DNA from: Chloroflexota bacterium
Lineage (GTDB): Bacteria > Chloroflexota > Limnocylindria > Limnocylindrales > CSP1-4
Assembly (NCBI GenBank): GCA_003158495.1
Contig: PMJT01000024.1
Span: forward strand, 22,218 to 28,998
Direction: 5' to 3'
Length of the DNA: 6,781 bases
The notes under the pieces are model-generated. The model was not told where the DNA came from. It saw only the letters and a program-made list of their open reading frames with translations, and ran no database searches. Shown here one piece after another: positions 1 to 5,628 of the stretch; positions within the stretch are counted from its first letter, which is position 1, and each line of letters starts with the position of its first letter. The translations under genes and the position numbers were made by a program.

Positions 1-1
1 C

Positions 2-202
2 GAGACGGAATCGCTCGAGACGCTCGATGCCTTCGTCGAGGCGTTGCGATGCATCGTGGATGAAGCTCACACCGATCCGGAAGTTCTCCATTCGGCGCCG
101 CATAGTTCACCCGTTCGGCGGCTCGACGAGACCACTGCCGCACGCCAGCCGAACCTCCGCTGGCGGGCAATGACGGGCAGCCAGACCCCGTGCCCCGACT
201 AG
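2..202 (+). CDS. gcvPB: Glycine dehydrogenase (decarboxylating) subunit 2, C-terminal fragment
   Basis: This is the 3' end of a gene that begins before the window; 66 residues and a TAG stop are visible. The protein is the second subunit of the split P-protein of the glycine cleavage system, a cytoplasmic PLP enzyme that decarboxylates glycine and passes the aminomethyl group to lipoylated H-protein. The call rests on the C-terminal pattern typical of this family: ESLETLDAFVEAL, then a DPEVLHSAPH stretch, then PVRRLDE and a closing LRW. Family members usually stop within a few residues of LRW; here about 12 more follow (RAMTGSQTPCPD), which may be lineage-specific. The PLP-binding lysine region is outside the window. 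There is no functional link to the transporter downstream, and roughly 300 bases and a separate promoter lie between them. Identification is by motif recall, without alignment. Confidence 0.85.
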   Translation, partial: ETESLETLDAFVEALRCIVDEAHTDPEVLHSAPHSSPVRRLDETTAARQPNLRWRAMTGSQTPCPD

Positions 203-280
203 CCAATATCTCTCAGCGCCGTCTGGATGACCGCCAATATCGGGTTTCTAAAGCTAACCTGCAGGCTCGGAAGGCCAATA
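202..280 (+). repeat. Three direct GCCAATA boxes upstream of the receptor promoter
   Basis: The heptamer GCCAATA occurs at 202-208, 233-239 and 274-280, all in the same orientation. The first two copies extend to GCCAATATC. Start-to-start distances are 31 and 41 bases, near three and four helical turns, so the boxes would sit on about the same face of the DNA. They lie roughly 105 to 180 bases upstream of the predicted transcription start near 382. This arrangement would suit an activator or multi-site regulator, but no protein is known for it here and chance recurrence is possible. The first box overlaps the last base of the gcvPB stop codon. Confidence 0.4.
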
Positions 281-346
281 GGCCGGACTAATATGTGTCA
301 TGTTTTCGTTTCGGGCAGGGGTGCCGGCCGACGCCGGACGCGACGT

Positions 347-375
347 TTGACACTCCGACGGTGCCTGCGCATAGT
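347..375 (+). promoter_or_regulatory. Sigma70-like promoter for the first receptor gene
   Basis: A perfect -35 box TTGACA (347-352) is followed, after exactly 17 bases, by CATAGT (370-375), which matches the -10 consensus at four of six positions including the key A2 and T6. Transcription would start near 382. That leaves a leader of about 120 bases before the ATG at 504 and makes the GTG at 384 unusable as a start. Confidence 0.6.
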
Positions 376-390
376 AAGACGCAGTGACAC
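361..390 (+). promoter_or_regulatory. Dyad covering the -10 box, possible operator
   Basis: CTGCG (365-369) and CGCAG (380-384) form an inverted repeat with a 10-base centre that contains the -10 box and reaches the predicted transcription start. GTG (361-363) and CAC (388-390) extend the symmetry outward with unequal gaps. The position would suit a repressor that blocks RNA polymerase. No regulator gene is in the window, so its role is inferred. Confidence 0.35.
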
Positions 391-450
391 GCTCGCCCCG
401 CCCGATGCCATGGACACGTCACGCCGCACCTGTCGGTTATGGGGCGCGAT

Positions 451-471
451 GCCGCAGGCTTCTGCCTCGGC
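451..471 (+). promoter_or_regulatory. Leader hairpin upstream of the first receptor gene
   Basis: GCCG and AGGC, separated by one bulged C (451-459), pair with GCCTCGGC (464-471) around a TTCT loop, giving eight base pairs. The hairpin ends 32 bases before the ATG at 504, so it does not cover the ribosome-binding site. It may stabilise the mRNA or slow polymerase. Only a short run of three T follows at 477-479, so it is not a good terminator. Confidence 0.35.
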
Positions 472-488
472 GCCTCTTTGGATTCGCT

Positions 489-493
489 AGGGA
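489..493 (+). promoter_or_regulatory. Ribosome-binding site supporting the ATG at 504
   Basis: AGGGA lies 10 bases before the ATG at 504. Together with the signal peptide that begins at this ATG, it decides the start against the in-frame GTG at 384, which would add about 40 Arg-rich residues in front of the signal peptide. Confidence 0.55.
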
Positions 494-503
494 ACAAGCC
501 TGG

Positions 504-2309
504 ATGCGTCAGCGCCTGATCTGTGTACTCGCGGTCACAGCCATGATCGCCGCTGCGTGCTCGCATGCCACGGCTACGCCCGCCCCGAGCGCGTCTGCCT
601 CCGCGTCGCCGGCGGCTCCCAGCCCGACGCCCACGTCCTCGGCCGTTGCCATTACGGGCTCTAGCTATCTCCCCGATGCCGCCGCCGTCAAGGGCGGCAA
701 GGTAACCCTGGCGGAGTGGACGTTTCCCCACACGGTCAACCCTTATTACGCGCAGGACGCGTCGGACGTCGAAGTGTCGGACAGCATGTTCGACGGCCTG
801 CTGAAGGTGACGCCGGATCTGAAATACCAGCCGGACCTCGTCCTGAACGTCCCCACCACTGCCAACGGCGGTGTGGTGGTGACCGCTGGGGGAATGGACG
901 TCACGTGGACGCTGCGGCCCGGCCTGCTCTGGTCGGATGGGAAGCCGATCACGTGCAACGACATCGCCGCCACCTGGCAGTGGATGGTGAACAAGGACAA
1001 CTCGGGCCTGGCCGCCGGCACGGCGGGCTGGCAGGACGTCACCGGCGTCGACGGCGGAGCCAGCACCAACTGCGTGATGCACTTCAGCAAGGTCTACGAG
1101 GGCTACCTGGGCCTCGTCTCACCGCTGCTGCCGGCCCACTACATCACGACGATCCCGGTCAAAGATGCCCGGACGAAGCTCTACCCGCTTACCAATCTGG
1201 CCAGCGGCGTCTACAGCGGCCCGTACATCCCAACCTCGAGCGACGGCCGCACCAAGATCGTTCTCAAGGCTAACTCGTACTGGCAGAGCATCGGCGGTCA
1301 CGCGCCATGGCTCGCGTCGGTGTCGTGGAAGTACTACCCGGATGTGGGCTCGATGATCGCCGGCTTCAACAACGGTGAGTACGACCTGGGCCAGGGCCTC
1401 ACCAACACGAACCTGCCAGCCCTGGCCGGCATCGAGACGGCGCGGCAGATCATCCACGACTCGATGACCTATGAGTTGCTCGCCTTCAACAACGCCAGCT
1501 TCAGCACCAAGTTCGGCAACGACGCGTCGAGCATCATCCAGGCCGTCAAGCTTGCGACAGATCGACGGGCGCTGACCCAGGGCCTTTTCGGCGGCAGCGT
1601 CGGCGTCATCAACAACTCTGTGTCGCCGCTGGCCTGGTACTACAAGGACATCAGCGGCTCGATGGCCGGCGATCCCGGGGCGGTGGCCGATCCGGCTTCG
1701 GCAATGGCCATTCTCGCCAACGCTGGGTGGACCAAGGGCGCCGACGGATACCTGGCCAAGGCAGGCAAGGTCCTCGAGCTCAACTACTGCACCACGACCC
1801 GCCAGTACCGGCTGGACACGCTGCAGATGATGGCGAGCCAGCTCAAGCAGATCGGGATCAAGGTCGACGTCAACTCCAAGCCGGACTCGGACTTCTTCGG
1901 CACGTGGGCCAAGTCCCCTGCGACCACCCAGTGCAATCTGCAGCACGGCAACTTCGACGTGGCCCAGTTCGCGTACGTCTCGCCTCTGGATCCGCTGGCG
2001 GGCTACCGGATCTACAACTCCAGCCAGATCCCGGACAACGCCCCTCACGACGGAGCGAACGTGACCCGGATCAGTCTGCCCGCCCTGGATGCCGACTACG
2101 ACACGATCGCGGCCAACGTGGATCTGAACCGGATCCGCGCCGCGATGTACGCGATCCAGGACATCTACGGCTCGGATCGCAACACATACGAGCTTCCGCT
2201 TTACTTCCGCAAGGACGTCTGGCTGGTCGGTTCCAAGCTCCACAACTTCACCGGCAACCCAACGGCGACGGCAGGGGAGTGGAACATCGGGGACTGGTGG
2301 GTCGGGTAG
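504..2309 (+). CDS. Peptide/nickel-type ABC transporter substrate-binding lipoprotein (family 5), first copy
   Basis: This 601-residue extracytoplasmic receptor belongs to the SBP_bac_5 (DppA/OppA) family; it would capture a peptide-like or other solute and hand it to the DppB/DppC channel. The start at 504 gives a lipoprotein signal (MRQRLICVLAVTAMIAAAC) with lipid-bearing Cys19. A Ser/Ala/Pro-rich linker covers residues 20-49. Family landmarks follow: TVNPYYAQ (77-84), SMFDGLL (94-100), VTWTLR then WSDG at 143-146. The chain ends in EWNIGDWWVG. Cys151/Cys190 and Cys429/Cys477 recur in the downstream paralogue and may form disulphides. Between residues 129 and 213, 61 of 85 positions match that paralogue by hand count. 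Codons are strongly G/C-ending (about nine in ten in a central sample), more than in the next three genes. It has its own promoter. The family assignment is firm; the true ligand cannot be read from sequence. Confidence 0.93.
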   Translation: MRQRLICVLAVTAMIAAACSHATATPAPSASASASPAAPSPTPTSSAVAITGSSYLPDAAAVKGGKVTLAEWTFPHTVNPYYAQDASDVEVSDSMFDGLLKVTPDLKYQPDLVLNVPTTANGGVVVTAGGMDVTWTLRPGLLWSDGKPITCNDIAATWQWMVNKDNSGLAAGTAGWQDVTGVDGGASTNCVMHFSKVYEGYLGLVSPLLPAHYITTIPVKDARTKLYPLTNLASGVYSGPYIPTSSDGRTKIVLKANSYWQSIGGHAPWLASVSWKYYPDVGSMIAGFNNGEYDLGQGLTNTNLPALAGIETARQIIHDSMTYELLAFNNASFSTKFGNDASSIIQAVKLATDRRALTQGLFGGSVGVINNSVSPLAWYYKDISGSMAGDPGAVADPASAMAILANAGWTKGADGYLAKAGKVLELNYCTTTRQYRLDTLQMMASQLKQIGIKVDVNSKPDSDFFGTWAKSPATTQCNLQHGNFDVAQFAYVSPLDPLAGYRIYNSSQIPDNAPHDGANVTRISLPALDADYDTIAANVDLNRIRAAMYAIQDIYGSDRNTYELPLYFRKDVWLVGSKLHNFTGNPTATAGEWNIGDWWVG

Positions 2310-2465
2310 TTGCAACCAGACGAGTCGACCGCGACTGCTTGCCTCTCTGATTCCCGGCCTGGCTATCCCCTGCCGGCGCTGGGACGGAGATGCCTCTGTG
2401 CTTTGAAGGCCGGACGCTCGGACCTTCGGTGCAGAACGGCTGGTCACTCTTCGTCGGCCGGACCG

Positions 2466-2474
2466 TGTTACAGT
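2466..2474 (+). promoter_or_regulatory. Candidate extended -10 promoter for the second receptor gene
   Basis: TGT followed by TACAGT (2469-2474) makes an extended -10 element; TACAGT matches four of six consensus positions. No -35 match lies at a usable distance upstream. Transcription would begin near 2481 and leave a leader of about 120 bases, similar in length to that of the first receptor gene. This is a weak call; the second gene might also be reached by readthrough from the first. Confidence 0.3.
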
Positions 2475-2587
2475 CCAACAATGGCCCAAACGATGCCCAG
2501 CAGCCCAGTCAGCGATGCCGCTCCGCGGCTCATTGACAGGGCCTAGCTGCCGGAGGTGCTAGCCCCGGCCGTTGGGTTGGAACCCGT

Positions 2588-2594
2588 AGGGAGG
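2588..2594 (+). promoter_or_regulatory. Strong Shine-Dalgarno of the second receptor gene
   Basis: AGGGAGG lies seven bases before the ATG at 2602, an excellent match and spacing, and clearly stronger than the site of the first receptor gene. It supports 2602 as the start. A GGGTT-GG-AACCC dyad (2574-2585) sits immediately upstream, but its two-base centre makes a stable RNA hairpin unlikely. Confidence 0.8.
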
Positions 2595-2601
2595 CGCACA
2601 G

Positions 2602-4419
2602 ATGCGTAAGCGATTGATCGGCATCCTCACTGCCGCAGCGGTGGTAGCAGGAGCTTGCAGTTCGTCGACGGCGACACCGTCAGCTACGTTGGCCCCGACA
2701 GCCGCCCCGACAGCTGCCCCGACAGCTGCTACGACCGCGGCTCCCACGCCGGCGGCCTCACCTTCTCCGGCTGGCGTCGTGCTAACCGGAACGACTTACA
2801 AGGCCACGCCGGCCACCGTGACCGGAGGCTCCGTAGTCCTTTCTGAGTATCAGTACCCGGACACCGTCAACCCGTACTTCGCCCAGGCCGAGACTGACAT
2901 CGAAGTCTCCGGCAGCATGTTCGACGGCTTGCTCAACGTGACGCCCGACCTCAGGTACACGCCTGATCTGGCGACCAACGTCCCGACCGTTGACAATGGC
3001 GGAGTGGTGCTCACGCCAGCTGGCGGAATGGATGTCACCTGGACCCTTAGGACCGGCATGAAGTGGTCCGATGGTCAAGCGATCACTTGCGCAGACGTCC
3101 AGGGCACCTGGAAATGGATCATGGATCCCACCAACACGGGCCTGGCCGGTGGAACCACTGGTTGGGAAGACATCACCGGCGTCGACGGTGGAACCGGCAC
3201 CAACTGCGTAATGCATTTCAGCAAGGTCTACGAGGGTTACCTGAGTCTCGTCTCGCCCGTGCTGCCGGCCCACTACCTCAGCACCATCAAAGTCGCTGAC
3301 GCGCCCACCAAACTGTACCCGCTGACGGACCTCAAGTCCGGCGTCTACAGCGGATCGTACATTCCGACAGTTGCGCGCGCCGACGCCCAGATCACGCTCG
3401 TTCCAAACCCGAATTGGCAGACAATCAGCGGCCATGCGCCGTGGCTGGGTTCGGTCATCTGGAAGTACTACGGCGACCCTGACGCCATGATCCAGGGCTA
3501 CAAGGCCGGTGAGTACGATTTGGGTCAGGACATGACCAACGCAAACATTCCTTCGCTGACCGGGATTGACCCCAGCCAGATGGTCATCCACGACTCGCTC
3601 CTGTATGAGTTGAATCAGTTCAACTCGAAGCAGCTCACCGCCGAGTACGGCTCTGACGCCTCTACGATCATCAACGCAGTGAAGCTCGCCACGGACCGAG
3701 AGGCAATCGCCAAGGGCCCGCTTGGCGGCAATGTGAAGGTGACCAACAACTTCATCTCCCCACTTACGTGGTACTACAAGGAGGAGGGTGGCTCGACTGC
3801 CGCTGACCCGACTAAGGCCGCCTCGCTCCTGGCAGCAGCCGGTTGGACCAAGGGAGCCGACGGGTATCTAGCCAAGGGTGGCAAGACGCTCAACCTCCAG
3901 TACTGCACTACGACTGCCGCCTACCGCGGTGACACCCTGAAGCTCATCTCGTCGCAGCTCAAGGCCATTGGGATCAAGACCAACGTCACGCAGACGAAGA
4001 ACATATTCGCCGGCTGGAACGAGGTTCCCGCTACAACACCTTGCAACCTGGTCCACGGCACGTTTGACGTTGCCGAGTTTGCCTATCAGTCTCCGCTTGA
4101 CCCGCTTGGCGGTTATCTCGTCTACAACAGTGTTGGCATCCCCGATGCCGCCCCGCACAACGGCCAGAACACAGCCCGCATAAGCCTTCCCGCCCTCGAC
4201 GCGGCCTACAATACCGTCAAGTCCAGCGTGGACTTCTCGAAGGTGAAGGATGCAATGTTCGGGATCCAGGACATCTACGTGTCCAGTGCGAACACCTATG
4301 AGCTCCCTCTCTATCTGAAGAAGGACGTGTGGCTCGTTAATCCGAAGCTGCATAACTTCACTGGTAACCCGACCACTTCCGCCGCTGAATGGAACATCGG
4401 CGACTGGTGGATTGGCTGA
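2602..4419 (+). CDS. Peptide/nickel-type ABC transporter substrate-binding lipoprotein (family 5), second copy
   Basis: This 605-residue receptor is a paralogue of the one just upstream and probably serves the same DppB/DppC channel. Its lipoprotein signal is MRKRLIGILTAAAVVAGAC, with Cys19 as the lipid anchor, followed by an Ala/Thr/Pro linker (20-58) that includes a threefold 12-base DNA repeat. SBP_bac_5 landmarks are kept: TVNPYFAQ, SMFDGLL, VTWTLR, KWSDG, and the end EWNIGDWWIG. Cys163/Cys202 and Cys435/Cys481 sit at nearly the same spacings as in the first copy (39 in both; 46 versus 48). In residues 141-225, 61 of 85 match the first copy. Codon use is less G/C-biased (about 75% G/C-ending in an 80-codon sample). 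It lies 101 bases before dppB, separated from it by a strong hairpin, so it may be expressed above the permeases. The ligand is unknown. Confidence 0.94.
   Translation: MRKRLIGILTAAAVVAGACSSSTATPSATLAPTAAPTAAPTAATTAAPTPAASPSPAGVVLTGTTYKATPATVTGGSVVLSEYQYPDTVNPYFAQAETDIEVSGSMFDGLLNVTPDLRYTPDLATNVPTVDNGGVVLTPAGGMDVTWTLRTGMKWSDGQAITCADVQGTWKWIMDPTNTGLAGGTTGWEDITGVDGGTGTNCVMHFSKVYEGYLSLVSPVLPAHYLSTIKVADAPTKLYPLTDLKSGVYSGSYIPTVARADAQITLVPNPNWQTISGHAPWLGSVIWKYYGDPDAMIQGYKAGEYDLGQDMTNANIPSLTGIDPSQMVIHDSLLYELNQFNSKQLTAEYGSDASTIINAVKLATDREAIAKGPLGGNVKVTNNFISPLTWYYKEEGGSTAADPTKAASLLAAAGWTKGADGYLAKGGKTLNLQYCTTTAAYRGDTLKLISSQLKAIGIKTNVTQTKNIFAGWNEVPATTPCNLVHGTFDVAEFAYQSPLDPLGGYLVYNSVGIPDAAPHNGQNTARISLPALDAAYNTVKSSVDFSKVKDAMFGIQDIYVSSANTYELPLYLKKDVWLVNPKLHNFTGNPTTSAAEWNIGDWWIG
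2692..2727 (+). repeat. Threefold 12-base tandem repeat in the lipoprotein linker
   Basis: Three consecutive copies of GCCCCGACAGCY encode Ala-Pro-Thr-Ala units in the disordered linker behind the lipid anchor. The near-identity at DNA level suggests recent slippage, so linker length may vary between strains. The first receptor gene has a linker of different composition and lacks this repeat. Confidence 0.8.
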
Positions 4420-4428
4420 TCGAGTACT

Positions 4429-4454
4429 GCCGCCTGATCAGCTGATTGGTCGGC
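4429..4454 (+). repeat. Imperfect inverted repeat after the second receptor gene
   Basis: Two 12-base arms (4429-4440 and 4443-4454) pair at 11 of 12 positions, two of them G-T, with one mismatch and a two-base centre. In RNA the innermost pairs would open to form the loop. It begins 10 bases after the stop codon at 4419. With the next hairpin, it may protect the 3' end of the receptor mRNA from decay. Confidence 0.45.
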
Positions 4455-4468
4455 GCATCTAGGTGACA

Positions 4469-4503
4469 AAGAGGGCGGCGGTCCGCGGACTCGCCGCCCT
4501 CTT
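4469..4503 (+). terminator. Strong hairpin between receptor and permease genes (attenuator or stabiliser)
   Basis: AAGAGGGCGGCG (4469-4480) pairs perfectly with 4492-4503, giving 12 base pairs around an 11-base loop. No T tract follows (CAACCGCGG), so it is not a classical complete terminator. It may act as a partial terminator or as an mRNA-stabilising hairpin; either would make more receptor than permease, as is common in binding-protein-dependent transport operons. The dppB start lies 17 bases after its end, and no room is left for a new promoter. Confidence 0.65.
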
Positions 4504-4520
4504 CAACCGCGGACGCAGGA

Positions 4521-5618
4521 ATGCTCAAGTACACTATTCGACGTTCATTGCAGGCGGTCCCGGTCCTGTTCGGCATTACGATCGTCTGTTTCATGCTCAT
4601 GCATCTTCAGCCGGGCAATCCAGCGGATAGATTCGCTCAGAACCCGAAGATAACCCAGGCTCAGATCGATGCATTCAAGCATCGTTGGGGACTGGACGAT
4701 CCGTTGCCGGTCCAATACTGCACCTGGCTCGGCGTATGCGGAGACGCGGGCGTCCTGAATGCTCTGCCGGGCGGCCAACTCAACGTGGCCGGCTTATCGA
4801 TAGGCTTGCCGGGCGGAAACAACGGAGTCCTTCACGGCGACTTCGGCTACTCGATCTTTGACGGTCAACCCGTAACGGACATCATCGCCAACCGTGCCCT
4901 GCCGACGATCATCCTCGCTGGCACCGCATACGTGATATGGATCACCATTGCGTTTCTAGCGGGTGTGTACGCCGCCGTGAAACGCTACGGCAAGTTCGAC
5001 TCGATCCTGACCATCTTCAACTATATCGGCTATTCGCTGCCGACGTTCTGGCTCGGATTGATGTTGATAGCGTTCTTATCGGTGCCTCCGTTAAAGATAT
5101 TTCCGGCTAGCGGGATGTGGGACGCGAGGTCGGTGCCGATCTTCGGCACCGGTGACTATTGGGTCTATGTCGGGGCTCATCCCATCGACGCTCTAGTGGA
5201 CCTGGCGCGCCATCTGGCTCTGCCGGTACTCACTCTCGTGCTCGTGAGCGTGGCTGGCGACTCGCGCTTCATTCGATCGAGCATGCTTGACGCCCTCAAC
5301 CAGGATTACGTCAAGACCGCTCGGGCAAAAGGTCTGCCGGAGCGTCGCGTCATATTTCGGCATGCGCTCCGCAACGCGCTTCTGCCGGTCATCACAAACG
5401 TCGGGCTCGAAATCCCGTTCCTCTTCAGCGGTGCAATCGCGACCGAGACGATCTTTTCGTGGCCCGGGATGGGGCGACAGTTCGTAGAGTCGGTGGGGCA
5501 TAACGACTACACCGTCCTGATGGGGATCCTTTTGATAACGTCGGTGATTGTTGTGTTCGCCAATTTGCTCGCGGACATCATGTACGCCGTGGTCGACCCA
5601 CGCGTCAAGTACGATTAG
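4521..5618 (+). CDS. dppB: Peptide/nickel-type ABC transporter permease, DppB type
   Basis: This 365-residue inner-membrane protein forms one half of the transport channel, pairing with the DppC-type protein that follows. It opens with the family's usual MLKYTIRRSLQAVPVLFGIT and PGNPAD (31-36). Membrane segments are seen near 11-30, 126-149, 160-188, 230-247, 285-306 and 331-353. The cytoplasmic EAA loop that docks on the ATPase lies near 262-281 (DYVKTARAKGLPERR), followed by HALRNALLP. The loop between the first two segments looks longer than usual, with a Gly-rich stretch (about 74-103) and Cys67/Cys73. The start is fixed by the conserved N-terminus, although the ribosome-binding site is poor: AGGA abuts the ATG, and the only spaced candidate is GGA at 4511-4513. 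Family is certain; substrate is not, and the symbol names the family rather than a proven dipeptide role. Confidence 0.95.
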   Translation: MLKYTIRRSLQAVPVLFGITIVCFMLMHLQPGNPADRFAQNPKITQAQIDAFKHRWGLDDPLPVQYCTWLGVCGDAGVLNALPGGQLNVAGLSIGLPGGNNGVLHGDFGYSIFDGQPVTDIIANRALPTIILAGTAYVIWITIAFLAGVYAAVKRYGKFDSILTIFNYIGYSLPTFWLGLMLIAFLSVPPLKIFPASGMWDARSVPIFGTGDYWVYVGAHPIDALVDLARHLALPVLTLVLVSVAGDSRFIRSSMLDALNQDYVKTARAKGLPERRVIFRHALRNALLPVITNVGLEIPFLFSGAIATETIFSWPGMGRQFVESVGHNDYTVLMGILLITSVIVVFANLLADIMYAVVDPRVKYD

Positions 5619-5620
5619 GA
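5617..5620 (+). promoter_or_regulatory. Ribosome-binding site deciding the TTG start of the DppC-type gene
   Basis: AGGA overlaps the TAG stop of dppB and stands eight bases before a TTG at 5629. No ATG or GTG with a comparable site occurs near the expected N-terminus: the GTG at 5692 has no such site, and the ATG at 5758 lies inside the first membrane segment. Confidence 0.65.
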
Positions 5621-5628
5621 TTCCTCAC

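Larger units (their letters stand above)
203..503 (+). other. Intergenic region between gcvPB and the first receptor gene
   Basis: I see no convincing gene in these 301 bases. From left to right they hold GCCAATA boxes (the first begins at 202), a small GGCC-AATA-GGCC inverted repeat at 273-284, a CCGGC/GCCGG hairpin (324-328 with 333-337), a sigma70-like promoter at 347-375, a dyad over the -10 at 361-390, and an untranslated leader of about 120 bases with a hairpin at 451-471. No clear intrinsic terminator with a T tract was found for gcvPB. A GTG at 384 opens a frame continuous with the receptor gene, but it lies at the predicted transcription start and is not a likely start codon. Confidence 0.7.
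2310..2601 (+). other. Intergenic region between the two receptor genes
   Basis: These 292 bases hold no convincing gene; the open frames here lack ribosome-binding sites and recognisable domains. Just after the stop codon, AGTCG (2323-2327) and CGACT (2332-2336) form a hairpin with an ACCG loop, flanked by GCAA (2312-2315) and TTGC (2339-2342). It has no T tract, so it is at best a weak 3' end. Further on come an extended -10 candidate (2466-2474), short CTAGC/GCTAG and GCCGG/CCGGC inverted repeats (2543-2569), a GGGTT-GG-AACCC dyad (2574-2585) and the ribosome-binding site of the next gene. None of the GCCAATA boxes seen before the first receptor gene recur here. Confidence 0.6.

Noticed and set aside
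289..294. TAATAT as an alternative -10 box upstream of the first receptor gene
   Set aside because: No -35 match lies 16-18 bases upstream, and the promoter at 347-375 is much better.
384..503. An upstream GTG start adding 40 residues to the first receptor
   Set aside because: The GTG lies at the predicted transcription start, the added residues are Arg-rich, and they would bury the lipoprotein signal that begins at 504.
288..1082. A 264-codon open frame on the minus strand across the promoter and the start of the first receptor gene
   Set aside because: It is Arg/Gly-rich, has no domain, and covers both a good promoter and coding sequence on the other strand; best explained as a composition shadow.
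1119..2489. A 456-codon open frame on the minus strand opposite the first receptor gene
   Set aside because: It lies antisense to a gene with clear family motifs. Its translation is rich in Arg, Val and Gly with no recognisable domain, and GC-rich codons in the real gene easily leave antisense frames open.
2533..2538. A perfect TTGACA before the second receptor gene
   Set aside because: No sequence at a 16-19 base distance resembles a -10 box, so it is probably chance.
2310..2546. A 78-codon plus-strand open frame between the receptor genes
   Set aside because: It starts at a weak codon directly after the stop of the first receptor, has no ribosome-binding site or domain, and looks like random GC-rich sequence.
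5548..5628. An ATG start at 5548 for the DppC-type gene
   Set aside because: It would overlap the conserved C-terminus of dppB by 71 bases, and the added residues do not resemble a DppC N-terminus.
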